A stretch of DNA of 64,000 nt from Inquilinus limosus DSM 16000 (GCF_000423185.1 NZ_AUHM01000037.1:17283-81282); one strand, 5' to 3'; counted from the stretch's first letter, positions 30,092 to 38,281 are shown. Made by a program: numbers and translations. Notes: generated from the sequence alone by a model not told the origin.

Positions 30092-31588
30092 TCACGCCTC
30101 GGCATAGCGTTCGAACAGCCCGTTGCGGAACACGCCCTTCGGGTCGTGCCGGCGCTGCGCCGCGATCACTTCGTCCCAGGCCGGATAGGCGCGGCGCAGC
30201 TGCTCCCCGGTCGCGTGCAGCCGGTAGGGCAGGTAATAGGTGCCGCCGGCCTCGATCGCGGCGTCGATCAGGCCGCGGGTCATGCGCCGCATCCGCTCCT
30301 CCCCGGCGGTGGAGCGCTCCTGCACGAACAGCATCACCAGGCCGAACACGTCCTCACGGGCATAGGCCAGGGCGCTGCGGTCGTCGCGCCGGATATCGCG
30401 CACCGTGACGTTCAGCAGGTTGCCTTCGTCCCGTCGGATGATCCGCCGCGCGGCGTCGACGAAGTCCCACAGCCTTGCCTGCGGCACGAAGTATTCGTGC
30501 AGGATGTCGGTCGCCCCGGCTTCGCGGTTGGCGAAGACCGCGGCCGGCTCGTTCAGCAGGCTGTTGCGGCTGACCCGCTCGGCCAGCCAGGGCCCGGCCT
30601 CGCGCTCCAGCCACCAGCGCAGCGCCTTGCCGGCATCGCTGCCGGCGGCGTTGCGGAACACCAGGCGCTGCATGCCGCCATGGGCCACGGCGGGCAGGGG
30701 CAGCACGGTGCCGCGCGTTTCCGGCACCGGCGTGTAGCAGCCCAGCACCGCCTCCTCGAACAGCCGCTCCGGATCGACCGACAGCCGGCCATAGACCATC
30801 TCGACCGACGATCCCGGGGCGTAGACACGCTCGGCGAAGGCCGCGGCGTAGTCGCGGGTCGGCATCGTGGCGAAATCCGGCGTGTAGACCACGTTCGGCA
30901 GCACCGCGATCTCGGCCTCCAGGATCACGCCGAACAGGCCGTAGCCGCCCAGCGCCAAGCCGAACAGCTCGTCGTCCGGGCCGCACTCCACCACCGCGCC
31001 GTCCGCGGTCAGCAGCCGCAGGCGCCGCACGGTGCTCGCCGCCGGCGGGCTGTTCGCGTGCCAGCCATGGGCGTTGACGCTCAGCGTGCCGCCGATGCTG
31101 AAGTCGTTGTTCGACTGCATCACGGCGGGGGCAAAGCCGGCAGCGTTCAGCGCCGGCACGACGTCGCGCCACAGCGCCCCGCCGCCCACCCGCATCACCC
31201 GGGCTTCGGCATCGATCGCCAGGCCGTTCAGCGGCAGCGCGTCCAGCACCCAGCCGTCGCGCATCAGGCTCTGCCCGCCCATGGAGTGGCGCGCGCCGGA
31301 GACGGCCAGGCCCGGCTCCCGCCCGGCCGCGATCCGCTGCAGCAGCGGCGCCAGCCGCTCCGCCGTCGCCTCGGGCGCGGCCTCCGCGAAGGCGACGCCG
31401 CGCACCGGGGTGGGGTTCAGGCCGCTGGCATCGTCCAGCAGGGTCCGCGGCAGGGCAGGGGGCGGCAGCCGGGCCGCCTCGGCCAGGCGCTGCAGCCAGG
31501 CGCCGCCCACGCCTCCCAGCGCCGCCGCGCCCAGCGCCACGGCGCCCGTCGCCAGCACGCGCCGACGTGTCGATCCCTTCCCGGCCAT
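30092..31588 (-). CDS. FAD-linked oxidase, Tat-exported (sugar-lactone/alditol oxidase-like)
   Basis: A 498-residue protein. The N-terminus STRRRVLATGAVALGAAALGG has a double-arginine stretch and a hydrophobic segment, pointing to a Tat signal. The FAD-binding type 4 domain starts with LAVSGARHSMGGQS, in which His101 is at the position that carries covalently bound FAD in aldonolactone and alditol oxidases. NNDFSIGGTLSVNAHGWH and LGGYGLFGVILEAEI complete the FAD fold. The C-terminus ends HDPKGVFRNGLFERY, typical of this group. The substrate is unknown (a sugar acid lactone, alditol or similar). Confidence 0.85.
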   Translation of the reverse strand: MAGKGSTRRRVLATGAVALGAAALGGVGGAWLQRLAEAARLPPPALPRTLLDDASGLNPTPVRGVAFAEAAPEATAERLAPLLQRIAAGREPGLAVSGARHSMGGQSLMRDGWVLDALPLNGLAIDAEARVMRVGGGALWRDVVPALNAAGFAPAVMQSNNDFSIGGTLSVNAHGWHANSPPAASTVRRLRLLTADGAVVECGPDDELFGLALGGYGLFGVILEAEIAVLPNVVYTPDFATMPTRDYAAAFAERVYAPGSSVEMVYGRLSVDPERLFEEAVLGCYTPVPETRGTVLPLPAVAHGGMQRLVFRNAAGSDAGKALRWWLEREAGPWLAERVSRNSLLNEPAAVFANREAGATDILHEYFVPQARLWDFVDAARRIIRRDEGNLLNVTVRDIRRDDRSALAYAREDVFGLVMLFVQERSTAGEERMRRMTRGLIDAAIEAGGTYYLPYRLHATGEQLRRAYPAWDEVIAAQRRHDPKGVFRNGLFERYAEA

Positions 31589-31682
31589 GGCTCCCCCCCC
31601 CCCGCATCGCCTCGCCGGGCAATCTATCCCGGAAAGGACGAGGGATTGTGGCGGGCCGGCGGCGGCAAGAGGGCCGGACGCC

Positions 31683-32063
31683 TCAGACGTACTGCGCGAT
31701 GCCGTTGCCGAAGGACCAGTTCTCCTTCGCCACCTCGATCAGGTTGATGAACACGTCCTCGCGGCGCAGGCCCGGATTCTCGGCCAGGCGATCGGCGATG
31801 CGGCGATACAGGGCCTGCTTCTGCGCCAGCGTCCGGGTGTTGCTGACGGTGGCCTGGATGAACACCACCTCGTCGGTCCGGGCGATGCCCGGATAGGTCG
31901 GGTCGTAGTCGAAGCCGGTCTCGTCATGCTCGTGCACCAGCACGAAGCGGTCGTTCTCCGGCACGTCGAAGGTCTCGCGCAGGGACAGGTAGACGGCATC
32001 GCGAATGGCCGCGATATGGCCGGCCGGCTTGCCCTTGCGCAGCGAGATGCGGATGAGGGGCAT
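31683..32063 (-). CDS. Tautomerase-family protein
   Basis: A 126-residue protein beginning MPLIRISL. The proline right after the initiator Met is the catalytic base of the tautomerase superfamily once Met is removed. Two beta-alpha-beta units are apparent (PLIRISLRKGKPAGHIAAIRDAVYLSLRETF and TDEVVFIQATVSNTRTLAQKQALYRRIADRL), matching the longer tautomerase subfamily (Tautomerase_2 or malonate-semialdehyde decarboxylase-like). The substrate is unknown. It is divergently transcribed from a LysR gene, which is probably its regulator. Confidence 0.87.
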   Translation of the reverse strand: MPLIRISLRKGKPAGHIAAIRDAVYLSLRETFDVPENDRFVLVHEHDETGFDYDPTYPGIARTDEVVFIQATVSNTRTLAQKQALYRRIADRLAENPGLRREDVFINLIEVAKENWSFGNGIAQYV

Positions 32064-32126
32064 GGGGTCACCTCCGAGATTGGCGGCGGGTGCCGCGGCG
32101 CCTTGGATGTAGCGCCGGCTTGATCA

Positions 32127-32170
32127 TTTCGGAATGAACTTGATATCACTATCAGTGATTTCGGATTGAA
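32127..32170. promoter_or_regulatory. LysR operator region between tautomerase and LysR genes
   Basis: A direct repeat TTTCGGAATGAA (32127-32138) / TTTCGGATTGAA (32159-32170), 32 bp apart, brackets a perfect palindrome ATCACT-ATC-AGTGAT (32145-32159). Three-turn spacing and a central dyad fit a LysR tetramer covering both divergent promoters. Confidence 0.55.
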
Positions 32171-32181
32171 ATGGCCAGGCC

Positions 32182-33033
32182 ATGCGCTCCCTCGACCTCG
32201 ATGCCGTCCGGGCCTTCGTCCTGGTCGCCGATCACGGCAGCTTCACCCGCGCCGCCGATGCGCTCGGCGCCACCCAGTCCGGCGTCAGCCTGCGGCTGAA
32301 GCGGCTGGAGGACCGGCTCGGCGCCCGGCTGGTCGAGCGCACGCCGCGGCTGGTGCGGCTGACGCCGCAGGGCGAGGTTTTCCTGCCGCGGGCGCGGCGG
32401 CTGCTGGAGGCGCAGGATGAGGCCGTCGCCGCGGTATCGGCCCGGCCGCGGCGCCTGGTGCTGGGCATCAGCGACCATGTCGCGGGGCCGGAGCTGCCGG
32501 GGCTGCTGGCCCGGGTGGCGGGGCAGGGGCCGGGGCTGGCGCTGGAGGTCCGTCTCGACTCGTCGCTGGACCTGCTCCGGGAATACGACGCCGGGTCGCT
32601 CGACGCGGTGATCGTCCGCCGCGACGCCGGCCGCCGCGACGGCGAGGTGCTGTTCCGCGATGAGTTCGGCTGGTTCGCCTCGACCGGCTGGCATCATCGG
32701 CCGGGCGAGCCCCTGCCGCTCGTCACCCACAGGGAGCGCTGCGGCGTCCGGGTCGCGGCGCTGCGCGCGCTCGACGCCGCCGGCATTCCCTGGGTCGAGG
32801 TCTTCGTCGGCGGCGGCGGTGCCGCCGTTGCGGCGGCGGCCATGGCCGGGCTCGGCGTGTCGCCGCTGGCGCGCCGGACGGCGCCGCCCGGCACCGTCGA
32901 TGTCGGTCCGCGCCTCGGCCTGCCGGCCCTGGCCGCCACCGACGTGATGCTGCATTCGCGGCTGGCCGACGCCCGGCTCACCGCCGCCCTGCGCGGCCTC
33001 GCGGCAGCCTTCCGCCTGCCGGTGGCGGTGTGA
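32182..33033 (+). CDS. LysR-family transcriptional regulator
   Basis: A 283-residue regulator. The winged-helix N-terminus reads LDAVRAFVLVADHGSFTRAADALGATQSGVSLRLKRLEDRLG (helix-turn-helix around residues 20-45). The effector domain starts at about residue 90 (LVLGISDHVAGPELPGLL). It is transcribed away from the tautomerase gene across an operator-like region, the classic LysR arrangement, so it most likely controls that gene and itself. The effector is unknown. Confidence 0.92.
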   Translation: MRSLDLDAVRAFVLVADHGSFTRAADALGATQSGVSLRLKRLEDRLGARLVERTPRLVRLTPQGEVFLPRARRLLEAQDEAVAAVSARPRRLVLGISDHVAGPELPGLLARVAGQGPGLALEVRLDSSLDLLREYDAGSLDAVIVRRDAGRRDGEVLFRDEFGWFASTGWHHRPGEPLPLVTHRERCGVRVAALRALDAAGIPWVEVFVGGGGAAVAAAAMAGLGVSPLARRTAPPGTVDVGPRLGLPALAATDVMLHSRLADARLTAALRGLAAAFRLPVAV

Positions 33034-33167
33034 GCCGTCGCGGCAACCTGACCAAAGGCGCAGCCTTGCCGGATGGTTCCCGGCCACGGCGCGGGGGTGG
33101 CATGTGTCGCCGCACCGCAACGCAGCCCTTACCGAACCTCCGCGGCATCGGTTAGAGTTCGCGCGCC

Positions 33168-33839
33168 ATGCGAACCCTCTATCACATCTGGCTCTCCGCC
33201 CAGTCCCGCATCGTCCGGCTGCTCCTGGCCGAGAAGGACCTGCATTGCGACATGAAGGTCGAGCGGGTCTGGGAGCGACGCGAGGAGTTCCTCGCCCTCA
33301 ACCCGACGGGCGAGGTGCCGCTGTTGATCGAGCCGGACGGCACGACCCTGACCGATGTCTGGGTCATCGTCGAATACATGGAGGAGATGCACCCCGAGGT
33401 GCCGCTGCTGGGCGAAACCGCGCTGGCGCGGGCCGAGACCCGGCGCCTCCTGGTCTGGTTCGACCAGAAGTTCGGCCGCGAGGTGACCGAGAACCTGGTC
33501 GGCGAGAAGTTCATGAAGCGGGTGATGCGCACGGGGCAGCCGCCCAGCTCCGACGCGATCCGCGCCGGCCGGCAGAACGTGCACTACCACCTCGAATACA
33601 TCTCCTACCTGGCCGAGACGCGGCGCTGGCTGGCCGGGGACGAGTTCAGCCTGGCCGACATCGCCGCCGCCGCCCATCTCTCGGTGGTCGACTACCTCGG
33701 CGACGTGCCCTGGGACGCCCATCCCGAGGCGCGGCAGTGGTATTCGCGCATAAAGTCCCGGCCCAGCTTCCGGCCGCTGCTGGAGGACCACGTCCCCGGC
33801 ATCCCGGCGCCGGCGCATTACCGCGACCTGGATTTCTGA
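33168..33839 (+). CDS. Glutathione S-transferase-like protein
   Basis: A 223-residue GST-fold protein. The thioredoxin-like N-domain has YHIWLSAQSRIVRLLLAEK, NPTGEVPLLIEPDG (the cis-Pro loop that binds glutathione) and LTDVWVIVEYMEE. The all-helical C-domain contains FSLADIAAAAHLSVVDYLG, the N-capping motif of GSTs. The Ser in SAQSR is a possible catalytic residue. The substrate is not predictable. It is a monocistronic gene. Confidence 0.88.
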   Translation: MRTLYHIWLSAQSRIVRLLLAEKDLHCDMKVERVWERREEFLALNPTGEVPLLIEPDGTTLTDVWVIVEYMEEMHPEVPLLGETALARAETRRLLVWFDQKFGREVTENLVGEKFMKRVMRTGQPPSSDAIRAGRQNVHYHLEYISYLAETRRWLAGDEFSLADIAAAAHLSVVDYLGDVPWDAHPEARQWYSRIKSRPSFRPLLEDHVPGIPAPAHYRDLDF

Positions 33840-33861
33840 TCCGGGTGCCCTTATGTTCGTC

Positions 33862-33880
33862 GTTGAGAGTGAATCTCAAC
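33862..33880. promoter_or_regulatory. Fur-box-like palindrome
   Basis: GTTGAGA-GTGAA-TCTCAAC is a perfect inverted repeat with 7-bp arms. The core TGAGAGTGAATCTCA differs from the Fur-type TGAGAATGATTCTCA at two positions. It lies just after the GST gene and about 125 bases before the nitroreductase start. It could equally be a weak terminator for the GST gene. Confidence 0.35.
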
Positions 33881-33899
33881 AAGTTGGACTCACAATGAT

Positions 33900-33989
33900 C
33901 GTCATGGCGAGCCCCGAAGGGGCGTGGCCATCCAGGGCCGCTCGCACAAGCCCCTGGATCGCCGCGTCGCTGCGCTCCTCGCGATGACG
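33900..33989. repeat. Dispersed hairpin element, copy 3 (mixed TGGC/TCGC halves)
   Basis: Starts CGTCATGGCGAG and ends CTCGCGATGACG. The left half pairs ATGGC with GCCAT, while the right half pairs ATCGC with GCGAT. The outer arms therefore mismatch by one base, yet each half stays self-complementary. The element ends 15 bases before the nitroreductase ATG, directly beside its ribosome site. Confidence 0.85.
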
Positions 33990-34004
33990 GTAAGGGGTGC
34001 GAAA

Positions 34005-34589
34005 ATGGATGCGATGGATCTTCTGCTGAAGCGCCGCTCGGTGCCGGCCCGCAACATGGTCGAGCCCGGGCCGGATGCGGCGGCGCTGGAGCGGATCCTG
34101 CGCGCCGGCACCCGGGTGCCGGACCACGGCAAGCTGGCGCCCTGGCGCATCCAGGTGCTGCGCAAGGACGGGCAGCAGCGGCTGGGCGAGGCGATGGCCG
34201 AGATCTTCGCCCGCGAGAATCCCGACGCCAACGAGGCGCAGATCGAGGCGATGCGGCAGAAGCCGGCGCTGGCTCCGCTGCTGCTGGTCGTCACCCACAA
34301 GCCCCAGCCCGGCAAGATCCCGGAGCTGGAGCAGATCCTGTCCGGCGGCGCGCTGTGCCAGAACATCCTGGTGGCGGCGCACGCCCAGGGCTATTGCGGC
34401 AGCTGGATCACCGGCTGGCCGGCCTTCCACCCGCAGATCATCGAGCTGCTGGGCCACAACCCGGCGACCGACAAGATCCTCGGCTTCATCTATCTCGGCA
34501 CCCCGTCCGAACCTATGGAGGACCGGCCGCGCCCGGCCCTGTCCGACATCGTGTCCGAATGGTCCGGCCCGCTGGTGCAGGTGGCCTGA
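34005..34589 (+). CDS. Nitroreductase-family flavoprotein
   Basis: A 194-residue FMN-dependent NAD(P)H oxidoreductase. It reads LLLKRRSVPARNMVEPGPD (FMN phosphate contacts), RVPDHGKLAPWRIQV (FMN binding), then LSGGALCQNILVAAHAQGYCGSWITGWPAFHP, characteristic of the YdjA/TdsD-like short nitroreductases. ATG 34005 is chosen after TAAGGGG at 33991-33997; an upstream in-frame extension would lie inside the hairpin element and is unlikely. The natural substrate is unknown. The gene converges on a LysR gene six bases away. Confidence 0.9.
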   Translation: MDAMDLLLKRRSVPARNMVEPGPDAAALERILRAGTRVPDHGKLAPWRIQVLRKDGQQRLGEAMAEIFARENPDANEAQIEAMRQKPALAPLLLVVTHKPQPGKIPELEQILSGGALCQNILVAAHAQGYCGSWITGWPAFHPQIIELLGHNPATDKILGFIYLGTPSEPMEDRPRPALSDIVSEWSGPLVQVA

Positions 34590-34595
34590 GGCCGC

Positions 34596-35522
34596 TCACG
34601 CCGCCGCGGCGACGCGGTGCGAGTCCAGCAGCAGCGCCAGGAATTCCCGCGCCGCGGGGTTGACCGGGCCGTCCCGGGTGCCGCGCTCGGCATGGGCGAC
34701 GCCCAGCTCCCAGCAGATCTCGGGCGGGGCCAGCGTCGCCACCGCCAGGGGCGGCCGGTGCGGGTCGGCCGGATGGGCGGCGACGATCTCCTCCGGCACC
34801 AGGGCGATGCCGAGGCCGAGGGCGACGAGGTCCAGCGCCGTGGGCAGGTCGTTGACCTCGAAGCCGGTGCGGCGTTCCACCCGGATCCGGGCGAAGGCCT
34901 GGTCGACCAGCTGCCGCGTGCCCCAATCGGTCTGGAAGTCGACGAAGGTCTCGCGCCCCAGCCGGCCGAGCGGCACGTTCTTGCGCCCCGCCAGCGGATG
35001 ATCGGCGCTGCAGGCGGCGACCAGCTCCTCGCAGGCCAGCATCGTCGCCCGGATGTCGGGCGGCGGCGCCGGCTGCATCGGCACGAAGGCCAGGTCCAGC
35101 CGGCTGTCGCGCAGCTTCTCGAACAAGCGGTCGGAGCCGCCCTGGCACAGCCGGATCTCGACCCCGGGATGGGCGGCGTGGAAGCGGGCCAGCAACGCCG
35201 GCAGGTCGACGAAAGGGGCCAGGCTGTGGGTGGTGCCGATGGCGAGGCGGCCGCGCGCCAGCCCCTGCACCGCGGCGACGGCGTCGCGGGCGCCCTGCGC
35301 CGCCGTCAGCACCCGCCGCGCCTCCTCGGCCAGCACCCGTCCGGCGGCGGTCAGGTCGACCCGCCGGGTGCTGCGGATGAACAGCGGCGCGCCCAGCTCC
35401 TCCTCCAATGCCCGGATCGAGGCCGACAGGCCGGACTGAACGATGTTCACCCGCCGGGCGGCGCGGGTGAAATGCTGCTCCTCCGCCACCGCCAGGAAAT
35501 GCTCCAGCTGCCTCAGATCCAT
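34596..35522 (-). CDS. LysR-family transcriptional regulator
   Basis: A 308-residue regulator. The DNA-binding helix-turn-helix is LEHFLAVAEEQHFTRAARRVNIVQSGLSASIRALEEELG (residues 6-44). The effector domain begins near residue 91 (GRLAIGTTHSLAPFVDLPALLARFHAAHPGVEIRLC). It is divergent from the aldo/keto reductase gene, with repeated sites between, and probably regulates that gene. Confidence 0.92.
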   Translation of the reverse strand: MDLRQLEHFLAVAEEQHFTRAARRVNIVQSGLSASIRALEEELGAPLFIRSTRRVDLTAAGRVLAEEARRVLTAAQGARDAVAAVQGLARGRLAIGTTHSLAPFVDLPALLARFHAAHPGVEIRLCQGGSDRLFEKLRDSRLDLAFVPMQPAPPPDIRATMLACEELVAACSADHPLAGRKNVPLGRLGRETFVDFQTDWGTRQLVDQAFARIRVERRTGFEVNDLPTALDLVALGLGIALVPEEIVAAHPADPHRPPLAVATLAPPEICWELGVAHAERGTRDGPVNPAAREFLALLLDSHRVAAAA

Positions 35523-35556
35523 GGTCCCGCCCGTCCGCTGATTGTTCTTCGATCAT

Positions 35557-35596
35557 GCTGAATGCGATCTGAACATTCAATTGGAACGCTGAATGC
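35557..35596. promoter_or_regulatory. Direct repeat GCTGAATGC, candidate LysR operator
   Basis: GCTGAATGC occurs at 35557-35565 and again at 35588-35596, 31 bp apart, in an AT-richer patch between the divergent LysR and aldo/keto reductase genes. Three helical turns of spacing suits a tetrameric LysR protein. Confidence 0.45.
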
Positions 35597-35637
35597 ACTG
35601 CCGCCATCATCTTGTCGGACATGATGGGAGCACAGCG

Positions 35638-36663
35638 ATGAGCGACACCAAGGTCTGGACCCACCTGCCGACCCGAGCCTTCGGCACCACCGACATGGCG
35701 ATCACCCGGGTCGGCTTCGGCGCCTGGGCGATCGGCGGCGCCGGCTGGGCGGCGTCCTGGGGCAGCCAGGACGACGACGCCTCGGTGGCGGCGATCCGCC
35801 ACGCCGCGGAGGTCGGCATCAACTGGATCGACACCGCCGCCGTCTACGGCCTCGGCCATTCCGAGGAGATCGTCGGCCGCGCCCTGCGCGAGATCCCGGC
35901 GGACCGGCGTCCCTATGTCTTCACCAAGGGCGGGCTGGTCTGGGACGAGGCCAACCGCCTCGCCCCGCCGAAGCGCGTCGGCGCGCCGGACAGCCTGCGG
36001 CGCGAGGTCGAGGCCTCGCTGCGCCGGCTCGGGGTCGAGCGCATCGACCTGTACCAGCTGCACTGGCCGGCCGAGGACGGCACCTCGATCGAGACCCTCT
36101 GGCAGACCTTCCTCGACCTGAAGAGGGAAGGGAAGGTGCGGGCGATCGGCCTGTCCAACCACAATGTCGAGCTGCTGACGCGGGCCGAAACGGTCGGCCA
36201 TGTTGACACGCTGCAGCCGCCCTTCTCGGCGATCCGGCGCGACATCGCGGGGGCGGAGCTGCCCTGGTGCGCCGAGCACCGCACCGGCGTCATCGTCTAC
36301 AGCCCGATGCAGTCCGGCCTGCTGACCGGCACCTTCACGGCGGAACGGGCGGCGGCGCTGCCGCAGGACGACTGGCGCTCGCGCTCCCCCCATTTCACCG
36401 GCGAGGGCCTGGCCCGCAATCTGGCGCTGGCCGAGGCGCTGAGGCCGATCGCGGCGCGGCACGGCACCTCGGTCGCCGCGGTGGCGGTGGCCTGGACGCT
36501 GGCTTGGCCGGCGGTCACCGGCGCCATCGTCGGCGCCCGCAGCCCGGCCCAGGTCGACGGTTGGCTCGACGCCGCGACGCTGGAGCTTACGGCGGAGGAC
36601 CTGGACGAGATCGCCGCCGCGATCGAGCAGACGGGTGCCGGCACCGGGCCGGTGCGGCCGTAA
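35638..36663 (+). CDS. Aldo/keto reductase
   Basis: A 341-residue TIM-barrel NADPH-dependent oxidoreductase. The catalytic tetrad is complete: Asp65 and Tyr70 in IDTAAVYG, Lys97 in VFTKGG and His142 in YQLHWP. The C-terminal cofactor region AWPAVTGAIVGARSPAQVDGWLDAA is also present. It resembles the YajO/general-stress-protein-69-like group that acts on aldehydes or sugars. ATG 35638 follows GGGAG at 35626-35630. Probably controlled by the divergent LysR gene. Confidence 0.93.
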   Translation: MSDTKVWTHLPTRAFGTTDMAITRVGFGAWAIGGAGWAASWGSQDDDASVAAIRHAAEVGINWIDTAAVYGLGHSEEIVGRALREIPADRRPYVFTKGGLVWDEANRLAPPKRVGAPDSLRREVEASLRRLGVERIDLYQLHWPAEDGTSIETLWQTFLDLKREGKVRAIGLSNHNVELLTRAETVGHVDTLQPPFSAIRRDIAGAELPWCAEHRTGVIVYSPMQSGLLTGTFTAERAAALPQDDWRSRSPHFTGEGLARNLALAEALRPIAARHGTSVAAVAVAWTLAWPAVTGAIVGARSPAQVDGWLDAATLELTAEDLDEIAAAIEQTGAGTGPVRP

Positions 36664-37053
36664 CTACGCCAGAGGCTTGAGCCGCGGCCGCAGCCAGGCC
36701 GCGAGCTCGGCCTCCGATACCTCGCCGGCGGCCAGCGACAGCCAGACGGAGAGGCATTCGGCATCGTCTGCGGCGATCTCCTGCCCCGCGAGCGCCAGGA
36801 AGGTTTCCGCGACGACGAAGGCCACCCGCTTGTTGCCGTCGACGAAGGGATGGTTGCGGATCAGGCCGAAGCCATGGGCGGCGGCAAGCGCGGCGAGATC
36901 GGGCTGGCCGTAGGCGAACAGGCTCCGGGGCCGGTCGAGTGCGGATTCCAGCAGGCCGGGGTCTCGCAGCCCCGAAGCGCCGCCATGCTCCGCCAGCTGT
37001 TCGTCATGCAGCGCCAGCACGACCGCGCGGCTGATCCAGCGCGGCTCGTCCAC
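36664..37053 (-). CDS. doc: Doc-type Fic-fold toxin
   Basis: A 129-residue toxin of the death-on-curing family. The Fic motif is HPFVDGNKR at residues 68-76, where His68 and Asn74-Lys75 form the site; Doc uses this fold to phosphorylate elongation factor EF-Tu. Upstream ESALDRPRSLFAYGQPDLAALAAA is also typical of Doc. The start codon is GTG at 37053 (minus strand), immediately following the antitoxin stop codon with no gap, so it depends on translational coupling. Confidence 0.9.
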   Translation of the reverse strand: MDEPRWISRAVVLALHDEQLAEHGGASGLRDPGLLESALDRPRSLFAYGQPDLAALAAAHGFGLIRNHPFVDGNKRVAFVVAETFLALAGQEIAADDAECLSVWLSLAAGEVSEAELAAWLRPRLKPLA

Positions 37054-37278
37054 CTATTTCGCCAGCTCCCGCAGCAGGTTGCGGCGTTTCTTCATGACCT
37101 TGCGCGCCGCTTCCATCTGCCCCTCGAACTCCGGGTCGTAGGGGGTCAGGCGGTACCCATCGGGCGCCTCGGTCAGGTAGAGCGTATCGCCCTCCCGGAC
37201 GTGCAGCCGGTTCAGAACGTCCTTGGGCAGGACCGCCCCGACGGAATTGCCGATGGCACGCAGCTTCAGGGCGACCAT
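37054..37278 (-). CDS. AbrB/MazE-type antitoxin
   Basis: A 74-residue antitoxin. The swapped-hairpin DNA-binding domain reads LRAIGNSVGAVLPKDVLNRLHVREGDTLYLTEAPDGY (residues 5-41). The C-terminal helix FEGQMEAARKVMKKRRNLLRELAK would cover the toxin. ATG at 37278 is the natural start; upstream codons hold operator-like DNA. It pairs with Doc rather than with MazF. Repeated ACATGCG sites upstream are candidate autoregulatory operators. Confidence 0.9.
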   Translation of the reverse strand: MVALKLRAIGNSVGAVLPKDVLNRLHVREGDTLYLTEAPDGYRLTPYDPEFEGQMEAARKVMKKRRNLLRELAK

Positions 37279-37300
37279 GGAAAAAACCTCTGGGTCGTGA

Positions 37301-37321
37301 TTACATGCGTAATAACATGCG
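37301..37321. promoter_or_regulatory. ACATGCG direct repeat, candidate antitoxin operator
   Basis: ACATGCG at 37303-37309 and 37315-37321, 12 bp apart, with TTAC-ATGC-GTAA dyad symmetry at 37301-37312. It lies 23-43 bases upstream of the antitoxin ATG on the minus strand, in the position expected for autoregulation by an AbrB-type protein. Confidence 0.5.
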
Positions 37322-37359
37322 ATCGGCCGTGATCTGGTCAAGACGCCGCCGTCGGAGAT

Positions 37360-38118
37360 CTACGCAACCGTCACCGCATCCCCCTCCGCGATCCGGCCGC
37401 CGGCCAGCACCTCGGCGTAGACGCCGCAATCGGCGTGGCCGAAGCCGGTCATCAGGGCCTTGGGGATGTTCAGGTCGCGGTCGCCGCTCGCCGGGTTGAC
37501 GTTGGTCGCGGCGCAGCGGGTGATGCGCGACACGACCCGCAGCCGCGTCGGCCCGATCGCCAGCTCCCGCCCGACCCAGTCGAACTCGGCCCAGGCGGGC
37601 ACGCCCTCGAGAATGAGGTTGCCGCGGAAGCGGCGCGGGTCGACCGGGGCGCGCGTCACCCGCTCGATGTCCTTCACCGAGGCCAGGCTGATCAGCGAGA
37701 CCAGCTTCTCCGGCTTGTCGGTGAAGGCGACGCCGGGGGCGGAGACGATCTTCAGTGCGCCGCGCGGGTCCTTCATGAAGGCGTTGAGGAACTGGTTGAT
37801 CAGCTCCTGCCCGATCGGCATCGACAGCAGGCCGCGCGCCACCTGCTTGCCGTCGCGCTTCAGCGTCAGCGCCTCGGTGGCGTCATCGTAGTCGATGCCC
37901 AGCTGCGCCAGCCGCTCGTCGGTCAGCAGCTGCAGGAACTGCCGCTTCGGCTGCCAGCTGGGCGCCGCGGGGTCGCATTGGCTGGCGCCGTGCACGATGG
38001 CGAAGCGCCGGTCGTGGGGCAGCGTCTCGCCCGGGGCGAGGTCGATGGCGGCGAGCTTCTGCCCGGCCAGGCCCTTGACGGGATAGCGGAAGAGGGCGGC
38101 GAGGCGGGCGACGGTCAT
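37360..38118 (-). CDS. MOSC-domain protein with N-terminal beta barrel
   Basis: A 252-residue protein. The MOSC_N barrel begins VARLAALFRYPVKGLAGQKLAAIDLAPGETLPHDRRFAIV (residues 3-42). The MOSC domain follows with FRGNLILEGVPAWAEFDWVGRELAIG and RITRCAATNVNP, where Cys202 is the conserved cysteine that would bind sulfur or molybdenum cofactor. Relatives include YcbX and mARC, molybdenum enzymes that reduce N-hydroxylated compounds. No molybdenum genes are nearby. ATG 38118 gives the normal family N-terminus; a longer reading frame upstream lies in hairpin-rich DNA. Confidence 0.88.
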   Translation of the reverse strand: MTVARLAALFRYPVKGLAGQKLAAIDLAPGETLPHDRRFAIVHGASQCDPAAPSWQPKRQFLQLLTDERLAQLGIDYDDATEALTLKRDGKQVARGLLSMPIGQELINQFLNAFMKDPRGALKIVSAPGVAFTDKPEKLVSLISLASVKDIERVTRAPVDPRRFRGNLILEGVPAWAEFDWVGRELAIGPTRLRVVSRITRCAATNVNPASGDRDLNIPKALMTGFGHADCGVYAEVLAGGRIAEGDAVTVA

Positions 38119-38214
38119 GATGGCGCTGACTGGCAACGGATCGGACGAAGACCCTAGCGCGATCCTGCCGGCGGAAACAATCAGCGCACCGAGGATCGCC
38201 GCTATGCGCGAATG

Positions 38215-38281
38215 GGACCGGCTTCGTGCCGGTCCGTTCGCGGCGGCGGGCTCCCGGCCACCCTTGTGGCCGCAGGGCCAC
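38215..38281. repeat. Hairpin-rich leader upstream of clpB
   Basis: GGACCGGC-TTCGT-GCCGGTCC (38215-38235) is a perfect hairpin. It is followed by three alternating blocks GGCCAC (38256-38261), GTGGCC (38266-38271), GGCCAC (38276-38281), so the middle block can pair with either neighbour. The structures are mutually exclusive. Whether they are transcribed depends on where the clpB promoter lies. Confidence 0.6.

Noticed and set aside
33924..34004. An N-terminal extension of the nitroreductase
   Set aside because: The 27 extra codons lie within hairpin element copy 3; the family starts at the LLLKRRSV region and a ribosome site precedes ATG 34005.
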